64,000 bases of DNA from Bacteroidia bacterium (GTDB taxonomy: Bacteria > Bacteroidota > Bacteroidia > Flavobacteriales > Flavobacteriaceae). Positions 7,443 through 15,971 of the stretch are shown one piece after another (the first letter of the stretch is position 1; the number at the start of each line of letters is the position of its first letter). A program made the position numbers and the translations under genes. The notes below the pieces were generated by a model that worked only from the letters and a program-made list of their open reading frames with translations, searched no databases and was not told where the DNA came from. Location: NCBI GenBank assembly GCA_030430385.1, contig JAUIFO010000008.1, forward strand, positions 54,126 to 118,125, in the 5' to 3' direction.

Positions 7443-9620
7443 TTAATTTTTCTTAAATAAAACCTTTTCGTTTGTAAACTGATGTGCTTCATCTAGAAAA
7501 GCAATCATTTGTGGCCAATTGTCACTTGACTCATAATAATTTTTGTAGCGTTTTGAAGTTGTAATAACCAATTCATTTCCTTCAATAGCAGCAGTACTAA
7601 TAAAAGCACCAGTGGCATTGTCTACGTTCTTATTCAATTTGTCAAGACCAGTAACTGTATAGCCATCAGGAATTGAAATGCGTAAGGTATAGTTAAAAAC
7701 TCTTGGATGTGGTAAATACACATTTTGATCTCTTTCGCGTTCGTCTGCTTCTAAATCAATTTGACCACCAATAAGTTTTCCTACTTGCATAATGTAATTT
7801 GGACCAGCTTTTTTAAGCAAAGCATCTTTGGCATTAAATCGCTCTGTAAAAGTGAAATATTCATCTAAGCCATAGCGTCCATTATTGTCTATAAGGTACG
7901 TGTAATCTACAATATCTTCAATACCATACTCATTTTTTGCACTTGCCTCAAACTCGTCTTTTTGTTTGGTTTTCAATTTTTCGATTAAGGCATCCATCTC
8001 TTTAGAAAACTTCTCCTTATTTTTCTTTCCTCTCACTTTTTCAATCCACGATTCAGTGCCATACTTTTTATAGTCTTCAAAAACATAATCAGAAAAAAGA
8101 AGTCTGTCGTATTGCTCATCACTTTTTTGATGTCCTTTAAAACTATTTACTGAGGTAAGTGATAGTCCCGAAAAATCATCATTTAAATTAACCGTTACAA
8201 CTTTCTTAGTTTCATTTTGCTCATACGTTGATGTTGGCAAAGTACCTCTGTCTATTTTATCAATAATACGTTTGGTTTTTTCAGAAGATAATAAGAAGAC
8301 ATCTGTACCTTCCATAAGAGGAGAGAACTCATTAATGTTGGTATGCGGACTGAAAAACTGAGCGTACATTGGTGTTGGTGTATTGACTTTTACAAGCACA
8401 TTGACATTCTTTTCAATAAGGAGTTCGTCAATAGAACCATCATAGCGCTTTTTACCAACAACTATACTGTAATCTATTTTTTGTCGCTTTAAAAATTCAG
8501 TAAAATGTCTAATGAACTGCTTTTGATTCTGAATAAAAACAACATCATTACCATACACCATAAATGGATACGCAGAAATATTAGATTCTCTTGCATAGAA
8601 AGCTTCAATATATCTTGTTAAATAGTAATGCCTCATGTAATAGTAAGCCGAGGTTACTTTTTCGTTATCATTACTGAAAGATTTTCCTTTGAAAAAAGAT
8701 TTCACATCACCAACATCACCATCTGGTTTAAACCTGCTATCATAAAGATCTAAGACTTCTTCATCTGAAACACTAGTTTTGATGATGTCTTCTTTTTCAG
8801 GTAAGAATGCTAGCGCTCGGTCTTCAAATTTCCCTGAACGTGCAAAGTACACTTGAAATTTATAAGAAGGCAATTCAACAAGAGGGTAGAACCAACGTCT
8901 GTATTCACGTTTTGGAATATTAGTTTCAGTAAGTTCATAGCGTCTCATATTCTTTTTCTCTGTCTGAATTTCCTTCAGCTCTGGAGCACCATTGAACGAT
9001 TTAAAATTGATAAAGAAATCATTTTCAGTCTCAAAGAACAATTTGAAATCCATAATAGGATATTCTTCATTTAAACTAGTTTCAACAGGATCAAATCCAA
9101 AAGCATACGTGCTCTTGAACGGTTCTTTTCTGTACAAATAATAATCGATAATATCGCCAACCTCTAGGTTTGGAATAGCCACTTTGGTTTCGCCATCTAC
9201 TTCAACAGCTTCTTTGTCAACATCAATTTCAGTTACAGAACCATCAGGCTTTACAATTTTTACACCAACAAAGTTGTTTCCTTTTTCTTTCCAAGTATAA
9301 CGCCCTTTAGTAGACCTGAATCGTTTCGTAAATGAAAATTCAGAGAATTCTTCAACAGCAGCCATATCTAAAAGCTTGATACGCTTTCTTATTGATGTAG
9401 TATAGGTTACATTTTTACCATATTTATGGAAATCGTAGTTTTCATTTTTATAGATGATTACGGCAGATTCATTTTCCCATTCTGAAGGAATATCATTGGC
9501 ATCTTTATACGCGTCTGAAGCGCCCCAGAAAAAATCTTTAGCAGCAATTTCATCTTTAGATTGTGCGTTTATGCAAAGCGAATATGTGAAGGTGAGGAGT
9601 AGTAAAAATCGTAAGGTCAT
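7443..9620 (-). CDS. Secreted DUF3857 protein with degenerate transglutaminase domain
   Basis: A 725-residue exported protein (signal peptide about 1-19, ending NAQ). The N-terminal half is a DUF3857 beta domain (for example VKIVKPDGSVTEID, IPNLEVGDIIDYYLY). The central region occupies the place of a transglutaminase domain, but I see none of the Cys-His-Asp triad, so it is probably not catalytic. The C-terminal part (RISIPDGYTVTGLDKLNKN) is a beta domain like that of its partner. It starts three bases after the upstream DUF3857 gene stops, and the same active/inactive order recurs at 27785-31602. Role unknown; probably periplasmic or outer-membrane associated. Confidence 0.82.
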   Translation of the reverse strand: MTLRFLLLLTFTYSLCINAQSKDEIAAKDFFWGASDAYKDANDIPSEWENESAVIIYKNENYDFHKYGKNVTYTTSIRKRIKLLDMAAVEEFSEFSFTKRFRSTKGRYTWKEKGNNFVGVKIVKPDGSVTEIDVDKEAVEVDGETKVAIPNLEVGDIIDYYLYRKEPFKSTYAFGFDPVETSLNEEYPIMDFKLFFETENDFFINFKSFNGAPELKEIQTEKKNMRRYELTETNIPKREYRRWFYPLVELPSYKFQVYFARSGKFEDRALAFLPEKEDIIKTSVSDEEVLDLYDSRFKPDGDVGDVKSFFKGKSFSNDNEKVTSAYYYMRHYYLTRYIEAFYARESNISAYPFMVYGNDVVFIQNQKQFIRHFTEFLKRQKIDYSIVVGKKRYDGSIDELLIEKNVNVLVKVNTPTPMYAQFFSPHTNINEFSPLMEGTDVFLLSSEKTKRIIDKIDRGTLPTSTYEQNETKKVVTVNLNDDFSGLSLTSVNSFKGHQKSDEQYDRLLFSDYVFEDYKKYGTESWIEKVRGKKNKEKFSKEMDALIEKLKTKQKDEFEASAKNEYGIEDIVDYTYLIDNNGRYGLDEYFTFTERFNAKDALLKKAGPNYIMQVGKLIGGQIDLEADERERDQNVYLPHPRVFNYTLRISIPDGYTVTGLDKLNKNVDNATGAFISTAAIEGNELVITTSKRYKNYYESSDNWPQMIAFLDEAHQFTNEKVLFKKN

Positions 9621-9623
9621 GAA

Positions 9624-11549
9624 TTAATCGGCTTTTGTTAAAATAATTTGTTCGTTATATAAGTTGTTAAGTTCATCAATAAAACTGTTCCATTGCTCAA
9701 AGTCTGCAGTTTCAATTTTTGCATTTTTTATTTGGAAGGTCTTTTTGTAAACGATGGTATTGTTTTCTTTTGAAAAGTTAACCGTCATATCAAAATTTGG
9801 ATTCGTTACTGAGATATCTTCAGGTAAATGAGAGATTTTGTAGCCTTGCGGAATATCTAAACGTGTGGTCGATTGTAAATCTTTTTTTGAGCTAAAAACA
9901 TAATCGGTATGACGTTCTTCTAATTTGAAGTTTGATAATTGCTTGTCAAAATCTAAATCAATATACACATCACCATCAAAAGCAGAAACCGCGTTTTTAA
10001 TGGCAACATCATAAGCAATATTGATATTCTCATCACGATTTTTTAGATCTGAAGTTGATATGTTTGAAACTTTAATGTTGCTATTTCCTTTGTTCAAGTA
10101 ATACTCTAAAAAATCTTCTTTTTTGTCGTTTTTGATGCTATTGAAATAATACAGTAAGCTCGATCTGCTTTCGCCATTGTAGGTTTTATCAACAGTTCCT
10201 ACTATAGATTCATCAGAAAGTGTAAGGTTGTACTCAAATTGCTCTTTATTAAAATCGGCTTCAACACTTGGGACATACTCAAGAATATACTCATCGCCAT
10301 TTTCGATAAGCACCTGTTTCCCTTGAATACGATTGGCATATTCACCATAGGCATTGAACTTTTCAGTACCATCAAGGAATATGGTTTTTCCATCTTTAAA
10401 TAAAGTACAGATCATATGATTATCTACTGAAAGGTTAGGAGTGGAGTAATCATAAGCAATTCGCTTAGTACCAATCCAAGTAAGTCGTGCATCAAATCCA
10501 GCTTCTTTAAGCATTTGTTTGGTTAAGTTAGCCATCCCTTTACAATCGCCATAACGCTTTTTAAACACGTTTGAAGCTTCGTCTGGCTTAAATCCTGCGA
10601 TGCCATCTTCAAAGGCAATGTATCTAATATTATCTTGAACCCAATAGTAGATATTTTTTATTTTTTCTTCATCTGAAGCAGCATTCTTAGTGAGTTCTTC
10701 AACCTTTGACTTAATAGCAGAATTGTCATTTTCTAAACTATTCACTAACGATTTGTACCAGTTGTATAAGTCTTGTGTGTCTTTAAAAATGTTTGTCGAT
10801 TTTCCATCGGCTTCATACGATTTAGCAAGAATTAAGATATGAGGATAAATATACGTTGGACCAGGAGCACCATCTTCCTTGTACATTGCTGGAATATCTT
10901 TGAAGGTGTAGGTGTGTAGCTTACCATTTCTCTTTTTATTTGGAACCACACTTTTTTGAATATCAAACCCTTCAAAATTGATTTCTCTCAATTCTAGATC
11001 CAACCAATCAGGAACATCGATCGTTATTGTTTTTGTAGATGTTGGATAGTCACCATTAAAGTAGAGTTTAGTAAAATACTTGATGTCTCTATAGGTCTTT
11101 TTTTGATTTGTTAAATACCTGTATCCTTTCAAAGGGAAGTCAACATTGGTGTATTTTACTCTGGTATCATTGTGAAACAGATCGTCACTTGTATAGGCTT
11201 CGTCTTTAAAATAGAAAGAAGCCGTTTTATGATTTCTAAACTTAATTTCAAAGTTTTCTATTGAAGACTCTCCATCATAAAAAGTATATAATTGAATATC
11301 TGCTCTAGAATCTAGATTGATCATATTTTCATCAGTAGTATGGGTAACAGTCACTTTTCCATCACGCTTGTTCAAACCAAAAGTAATATGATCTTTACTT
11401 GAAACAAGTGCTACATAGTCATCTTCATACTGGGCTTTTAATTCTTTGGCTAGCGTTAAATCTTGTGGTGTAGGTTCAATTCGTTTTTGTGAATAGCTCG
11501 ATAGCGTAACTACTAAAATTAGCGTTAGGGAAATGTATTGTTTTATCAT
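9624..11549 (-). CDS. Secreted DUF3857/transglutaminase-like protein
   Basis: A 641-residue exported protein with signal peptide (about 1-20), DUF3857 domain (about 40-240), transglutaminase-like core and a C-terminal beta domain. The core has a complete papain-type triad: C336 in YGDCKGM, H378 in DNHMIC and D393 in FLDGTE. The preceding NIYYWVQDNIRYIAFEDG is the usual lead-in of this family. It could crosslink, cleave or bind peptides or cell-wall material in the periplasm; no substrate can be named. It is first in a two-gene operon with the inactive partner at 7443. Confidence 0.87.
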   Translation of the reverse strand: MIKQYISLTLILVVTLSSYSQKRIEPTPQDLTLAKELKAQYEDDYVALVSSKDHITFGLNKRDGKVTVTHTTDENMINLDSRADIQLYTFYDGESSIENFEIKFRNHKTASFYFKDEAYTSDDLFHNDTRVKYTNVDFPLKGYRYLTNQKKTYRDIKYFTKLYFNGDYPTSTKTITIDVPDWLDLELREINFEGFDIQKSVVPNKKRNGKLHTYTFKDIPAMYKEDGAPGPTYIYPHILILAKSYEADGKSTNIFKDTQDLYNWYKSLVNSLENDNSAIKSKVEELTKNAASDEEKIKNIYYWVQDNIRYIAFEDGIAGFKPDEASNVFKKRYGDCKGMANLTKQMLKEAGFDARLTWIGTKRIAYDYSTPNLSVDNHMICTLFKDGKTIFLDGTEKFNAYGEYANRIQGKQVLIENGDEYILEYVPSVEADFNKEQFEYNLTLSDESIVGTVDKTYNGESRSSLLYYFNSIKNDKKEDFLEYYLNKGNSNIKVSNISTSDLKNRDENINIAYDVAIKNAVSAFDGDVYIDLDFDKQLSNFKLEERHTDYVFSSKKDLQSTTRLDIPQGYKISHLPEDISVTNPNFDMTVNFSKENNTIVYKKTFQIKNAKIETADFEQWNSFIDELNNLYNEQIILTKAD

Positions 11550-11641
11550 AATAGATGTTATTATTGCTAATATATCATTTCATACCAAATTCTAAAATTT
11601 TTAGCTACTAAATCTACAATAGCTTCTGAAATCTAATAAAA

Positions 11642-11657
11642 ACTATGCGTGCATAGT
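11642..11657. promoter_or_regulatory. Inverted repeat overlapping the nitronate monooxygenase promoter
   Basis: ACTATGC-GT-GCATAGT: perfect 7-base arms with a two-base spacer, placed just upstream of the -7-like box TATCTTTA (11666-11673). The position fits a repressor operator over the -33 region. The binding protein is not known. Confidence 0.45.
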
Positions 11658-11687
11658 ATTTTTATTATCTTTACAAAAAAATCATTG

Positions 11688-12638
11688 ATGGCACCAACAC
11701 AACTTACAGAATTATTGAACATTAAATACCCTATCATTCAAGCGCCTATGTTTTTGGTGTCTAATGTTGATATGGTTAAAGAGGCTATGAACGCTGGTAT
11801 TGCTGGATGTATTCCTGCGCTTAATTACAGAACTTTAGAAGAATTAAGAGCTGCAATCAGAGCTTTGAAGGCTGCTAAGGTTGAAGGTGGTTCTTTCGGT
11901 TTTAATTTGATTGTCAATAAATCTAACATAAAGTATAAGAGTCAACTTGAAGTTTTGTGCGAAGAAGGCTGCGATTTTATCATTACATCATTGGGTAGTC
12001 CTGAAGAAACCATCAATAAAGCACATCAAGCTGGTATTAAGGTGTTTTGTGATGTTACCGATTTAAAATTTGCTAAAAAAGTTGAAGATCTTGGTGCTGA
12101 TGCTGCCATTGCTGTTAATAATGAAGCAGGTGGTCATCGTGGGAACTTATCTCCTGAAGAATTGATTAAGCAATTGAAAACGAAATTATCCATTCCTGTT
12201 ATTTCGGCTGGAGGTGTTGGTTGTCGTGCAGATATTGATAAAATGCTTAATTATGGTGCTGAAGGTGTCTCAGTTGGAAGTCCGTTTATTGCTTCAGTTG
12301 AAGCAGGAGTTACAGAAGACTATAAGCAAGCTTGTGTAGACTATGGCGCTGAAGATATTGTGATGACCGAACGTATTTCTGGAACACCTTGTACAGTGAT
12401 CAATACGCCTTACGTTCAGAAAATAGGAACAAAGGCAACTTGGATCGAGAACCTGCTCAACAAAAATAGAAAGCTAAAAAAATGGGTGAAAATGATTCGT
12501 TTTTCTATTGGTATGAAAGCTACTGAAAATGCTGCCAAAAAAGCGACCTACAAAACGGTTTGGGTGGCTGGTCCTAGTATTGAGCATACTAAAGCGATAC
12601 TTCCTGTTAAAACTATTGTAGCAAACTTGGTGAATTAA
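11688..12638 (+). CDS. Nitronate monooxygenase (2-nitropropane dioxygenase family)
   Basis: An FMN-dependent TIM-barrel enzyme of 316 residues that oxidises alkyl nitronates, protecting against toxic nitro compounds such as propionate-3-nitronate. Visible family motifs: PIIQAPMF at the N-terminus, the catalytic-histidine region NNEAGGHRGN, and the FMN phosphate loops ISAGGVGCRADIDKML and GAEGVSVGSPF. I chose the ATG at 11688; an upstream in-frame codon at 11649 lies inside the inverted repeat and upstream of the predicted promoter. It is monocistronic. Related flavin enzymes such as FabK enoyl reductases share the fold, so substrate is less certain than family. Confidence 0.87.
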   Translation: MAPTQLTELLNIKYPIIQAPMFLVSNVDMVKEAMNAGIAGCIPALNYRTLEELRAAIRALKAAKVEGGSFGFNLIVNKSNIKYKSQLEVLCEEGCDFIITSLGSPEETINKAHQAGIKVFCDVTDLKFAKKVEDLGADAAIAVNNEAGGHRGNLSPEELIKQLKTKLSIPVISAGGVGCRADIDKMLNYGAEGVSVGSPFIASVEAGVTEDYKQACVDYGAEDIVMTERISGTPCTVINTPYVQKIGTKATWIENLLNKNRKLKKWVKMIRFSIGMKATENAAKKATYKTVWVAGPSIEHTKAILPVKTIVANLVN

Positions 12639-12730
12639 GCATGAGTTTTAATAGTAATACACTGTTTTATTTTTAAACTGTAACAATTCGTTTTTTTTCT
12701 TCTCTTTAAGTAAACCATAACCATCACATT

Positions 12731-13897
12731 ATGATTCGCTTAAAGATTTTTTACGTCTTGTGTTTTACTTTTTTTATTACACAGTCCTACGCTCAAACTG
12801 ATGCCAATAAAACACACAAAATTGAATCTAAAGTGTTCAATAAAGAACGTCGTGTTAAAGTATTTCTACCAGAACGCTATCAAAGAGATACCATAAGTAA
12901 GTTTGCTGTGGTCTATATTTTGGATGCGCAATCTGATCGCATTTGGAATCTAGCCAAAGGAAATATTGGTTATATGGTCGATAATTATTCGATCATGCCA
13001 ATGATTGCTGTCGGAATTGTTTCAGATAGTCGTGGTTCTGAGTTTGATCCCGAAAATTCTGATTTGCATAAGCATTTTAAGGAAGAAGTATTTCCATTAA
13101 TTGAAAGTCATTATCGCGTAGATCATTTTAGAGCAGTTGTTGGCCATTCTTGGGGAGGCGCATTTATTGGAAATACTATTTTTAGTGAACATCGCGAATT
13201 ATTTAATGGCTACATTGGAATAAGTCCGTCTTTTGGAGATTCTGACAATGTCATTGAAAAGCATGCAAAACGTTTATTAGAAAGCAATACAACCTTTGGG
13301 AAGTATCTTTATTTCTCTTTTGGAACAGTAGGAAGACGCGAAGCAGAATTTGGGAATTTTGTAAAGAATATTGATCAATTAATTAAGACAAATCCAAATG
13401 CGTCTTTGGCTTGGAACATGCATCATATTCAAGATGTAGACCATTGGCAAATTGTTGGACCTTCTTTTTGTAGTGGTTTGCTGTATATGAGTCGGAACTA
13501 TTTTGCAGATCAATCTACTATTGAAGGATTTGCTAAAGGTAATTCAGATTTAAAAAATCAACTAACCGAATTTAATGCATCTAAGGCATCTACATTTGGA
13601 TATGTACATAGAGCAAGTCCTGCTTATTTGAACTTTACAGCTAATGACTTTAGAGATTTAGAAAATTACGACACCGCTTTAGAGCTATACAATTTAGCTC
13701 TAGAGCAAGACCCAGACAACGTAAAAGTTCACGTTAATATTTCAGATATTTATGACAAGATAGGTGATCGAGAAAATGCTAAATCGTCATTTAATCATAC
13801 ACTTAAACTACTACACGAACAACGTTCAAATCTTGGGAACAACTATTTTAAGAATATCAAAGAATGGATTGAAGAAAGGTTAGCGTCTTATAATTAA
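12731..13897 (+). CDS. Secreted esterase (PF00756-type alpha/beta hydrolase) with C-terminal TPR
   Basis: A 388-residue exported hydrolase. Residues 1-21 are a signal peptide ending SYAQ. The catalytic core is of the enterochelin-esterase/esterase-D type, with nucleophile S140 in GHSWGG and candidate histidine in DVDHWQIV. After about residue 290 the protein carries a tetratricopeptide-like pair (NYDTALELYNLALEQDPD), a common C-terminal addition in Bacteroidota homologues. Likely acts on a small ester in the periplasm; the substrate cannot be predicted. It stands alone between nitronate monooxygenase and the YtxH gene. Confidence 0.85.
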   Translation: MIRLKIFYVLCFTFFITQSYAQTDANKTHKIESKVFNKERRVKVFLPERYQRDTISKFAVVYILDAQSDRIWNLAKGNIGYMVDNYSIMPMIAVGIVSDSRGSEFDPENSDLHKHFKEEVFPLIESHYRVDHFRAVVGHSWGGAFIGNTIFSEHRELFNGYIGISPSFGDSDNVIEKHAKRLLESNTTFGKYLYFSFGTVGRREAEFGNFVKNIDQLIKTNPNASLAWNMHHIQDVDHWQIVGPSFCSGLLYMSRNYFADQSTIEGFAKGNSDLKNQLTEFNASKASTFGYVHRASPAYLNFTANDFRDLENYDTALELYNLALEQDPDNVKVHVNISDIYDKIGDRENAKSSFNHTLKLLHEQRSNLGNNYFKNIKEWIEERLASYN

Positions 13898-13975
13898 TTG
13901 ATTTACAGATTGATTGTAACAAAATTACCTTCAGTGCGACCAACTAAGTAAACAATTAATTTTAAACAAATCGTT

Positions 13976-14296
13976 ATGGTTCATAAAGGCATATTAGTAT
14001 TAGGTGTTTTAGCAGGTGCTGCAGCTGGTGTATTATTGGCTCCAGATTCTGGAAAGAATACCAGAGAAAAACTTAAAAAAGAAGGTAAAACTGTAAAAGA
14101 TCAATTTGTTTCTGATTTTAAGGAAGTTAAATCAGATTTACATAAAACTGCAATTTCAGGAAAAAAAGTATTGAAACGAGAAGCTAAAGATTTTGCCTCT
14201 AAAGCAAGTTATAAAACAGAGCATGTTATCACATTTTTAGAAAAGCAATTGGCTATTTTAAAAGCAAAAAATAAAACCTTACAACAAACGAGTTAG
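13976..14296 (+). CDS. YtxH domain protein
   Basis: A 106-residue protein of the YtxH type: a single hydrophobic segment with the typical GVLAGAAAGVLLAPDSGKNTREKL motif region (residues about 9-32), followed by a charged, helical and probably coiled-coil tail. YtxH proteins are general-stress, envelope-associated small proteins of unknown mechanism. Its stop overlaps the stop of the convergent acetyltransferase gene by four bases (14293-14296), so no terminator separates them. Confidence 0.85.
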   Translation: MVHKGILVLGVLAGAAAGVLLAPDSGKNTREKLKKEGKTVKDQFVSDFKEVKSDLHKTAISGKKVLKREAKDFASKASYKTEHVITFLEKQLAILKAKNKTLQQTS

Positions 14297-14865
14297 ATCG
14301 TATTAAAAATGGTCGCCTTTAAGTGCGGCCATTCTTCTTTTATGATTCCATAGCAACAGGTATTACGTCTGAAACCGTCTTTCATAAGTGTATCTTTTCG
14401 TAAGACACCTTCAAGTGTTGCACCTAATTTTTCTACAGCTTTTCTAGACTTCATATTGCGTTCATCAATTCTGAACTCGACCTTTTCAAACATTAAGGTT
14501 TCAAACGCATATTGTAACATCAAAAACTTCATGTGTTTGTTCAAACCTGTACCTTGAAAATCATGTCCAATCCATGTCCACCCAATATGAAGGACTTTGT
14601 TCTTCCAGTTTATGTGTCCGAAACGCGTACTTCCAGCATAAGCTTTTTGGTTTTTATCATAAATAATGAACGGCATCGTAGTTTTAGAATCGTAACCTTC
14701 AAGAGCAACTTCAACGTATGCTTTTAAGGCTTCTGGAGAATTGATAGTACTTGGAGAATAATAGATAAGCGCTTTCTCTTGCGCTATGCTTAAGAGTTTA
14801 TGATAATTGTTTATGGTTAGCGGACCTAACCTTACGTGATCATTTTCAAGGGTTGGAATTTGCAT
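14293..14865 (-). CDS. GNAT N-acetyltransferase (RimJ/RimL type)
   Basis: A 190-residue acetyltransferase. The acetyl-CoA binding region is visible as IGHDFQGTGLNKHMKFLML, followed by RIDERNMKSRKAVEKLGATLEGVLR, the hallmark of the RimJ/RimL branch that acetylates protein N-termini or small amines. Its ATG overlaps the stop of the upstream hydrolase gene, so the two are coupled. The substrate is unknown. Confidence 0.87.
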   Translation of the reverse strand: MQIPTLENDHVRLGPLTINNYHKLLSIAQEKALIYYSPSTINSPEALKAYVEVALEGYDSKTTMPFIIYDKNQKAYAGSTRFGHINWKNKVLHIGWTWIGHDFQGTGLNKHMKFLMLQYAFETLMFEKVEFRIDERNMKSRKAVEKLGATLEGVLRKDTLMKDGFRRNTCCYGIIKEEWPHLKATIFNTI

Positions 14866-15506
14866 TATTTTTTAGTCAAACCATTTATAAAATCAACATT
14901 AACAACATGCTTTCCTTCAAACGGAAAAACAGCAACTTTATTTTTAAACAATGCATTAGCGCGCTCAATTTCATAAGAGATTCGTGCTTCATTTAAGTAT
15001 TCATCATTAGTGCCATAAACTAATGATACCTTTCCTGTGAAATGCTCAAAATCTGTTGCAGATAATTCCTTTGGAATCCCTCCAGAATGTAAGATGAGAT
15101 GATGACAGTCTAATTGACGTTTGGCTAAATAACGCATTGCCACGCTCACACCTTGCGAATATCCAAAAACAATAAGCTTTTTATGAGAATTTATGGCTTC
15201 AGCTTCAAAAACAGCATCAAAATAACGCATCACATTGTCTGTTTCAACACTTGTGTTCTCACGAGTTAACCAACTTGCTCCAACATGTTTAAATTGTTCG
15301 CCTTGATAGTATTTACTTTGCGCCTGAGGCGCTATGATGTAATGCTCTTCAGAAGGTAAATCTTTAAAATATCTTATAAAATACCGACTCAAATAACCCA
15401 TACCATGACAAGCAAACCACGTGTATTTTGTGTTGTCTGTAAACGCATTTAAAGTAGAATAACTATTAGTAGAGGTGTAAAAAATGTCTTTTTCAGTAGA
15501 ATTCAT
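14865..15506 (-). CDS. Alpha/beta hydrolase (phospholipase/carboxylesterase type)
   Basis: A 213-residue cytoplasmic serine hydrolase: nucleophile S117 in GYSQGVS, acid in YGTNDEYL and histidine in EGKHVV near the C-terminus. It is coupled to the downstream GNAT gene and divergent from the thioesterase-menF pair. Because menH (an alpha/beta hydrolase) is the one men step without a clear gene in this window, this gene is a positional candidate, but it is shorter than typical MenH and its sequence is more like the carboxylesterase family. Confidence 0.82.
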   Translation of the reverse strand: MNSTEKDIFYTSTNSYSTLNAFTDNTKYTWFACHGMGYLSRYFIRYFKDLPSEEHYIIAPQAQSKYYQGEQFKHVGASWLTRENTSVETDNVMRYFDAVFEAEAINSHKKLIVFGYSQGVSVAMRYLAKRQLDCHHLILHSGGIPKELSATDFEHFTGKVSLVYGTNDEYLNEARISYEIERANALFKNKVAVFPFEGKHVVNVDFINGLTKK

Positions 15507-15510
15507 TTCG

Positions 15511-15518
15511 TATTTTTG
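15511..15518 (+). promoter_or_regulatory. Promoter -7 box of the thioesterase-menF operon
   Basis: TATTTTTG matches TAnnTTTG. The start of transcription would be near 15523, leaving a leader of about 24 bases. I do not see a clear TTG 20 bases upstream. Confidence 0.4.
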
Positions 15519-15546
15519 TAAGCGACTTTAAAAATACAGTATTTCT

Positions 15547-15969
15547 ATGCAATTAACTAAAGAAGCCCTTATTGAACAATCTAAAATTATCTTTAAGAAT
15601 ACCTTGATGGAAACGCTTCAAATTGAAATGGTAGATTTTGGAGACGATTTTCTAATTGCTAGAATGCCAGTAACACCAAAAGTTCATCAACCTAATGGCG
15701 TCTTACATGGTGGGGCAACTGCTGCTTTGGCTGAAAGTTTGGGAAGCTTTGCAGCTCACGTTTTTACAGATACTGAAAACTTTTTTGTGCGAGGTATAGA
15801 AATTACTGCTAACCACCTTAAAAGTGTTAAAGATGGTTTTGTTTATGCTAAGGCAACCTACCTTCATAAGGGAAGAACGACACAATTATTTGACATTAGA
15901 ATTACAGATGAGCAAGATAACCTTATCTCAATTTGTAAATTATCTACCATTACGCTTCCTAAATCGTAA
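15547..15969 (+). CDS. menI: Hotdog-fold thioesterase, probable DHNA-CoA thioesterase
   Basis: A 140-residue PaaI/MenI-type hotdog protein with the motif PNGVLHGGATAALAES, which carries the catalytic acidic residue on the central helix. It starts an operon with menF, two bases upstream of it, so the likely role is hydrolysis of 1,4-dihydroxy-2-naphthoyl-CoA in menaquinone synthesis. The family assignment is secure; the menI assignment rests on context, as general acyl-CoA thioesterases look alike. Confidence 0.8.
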   Translation: MQLTKEALIEQSKIIFKNTLMETLQIEMVDFGDDFLIARMPVTPKVHQPNGVLHGGATAALAESLGSFAAHVFTDTENFFVRGIEITANHLKSVKDGFVYAKATYLHKGRTTQLFDIRITDEQDNLISICKLSTITLPKS

Positions 15970-15971
15970 GT

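Noticed and set aside
8853..9074. Plus-strand open frame inside the first DUF3857 gene
   Set aside because: Antisense shadow with hydrophobic low-complexity translation and no promoter match.
14865..15506. MenH
   Set aside because: Catalytic triad fits any alpha/beta hydrolase; length and surrounding sequence are more like carboxylesterases. Kept only as a positional candidate.
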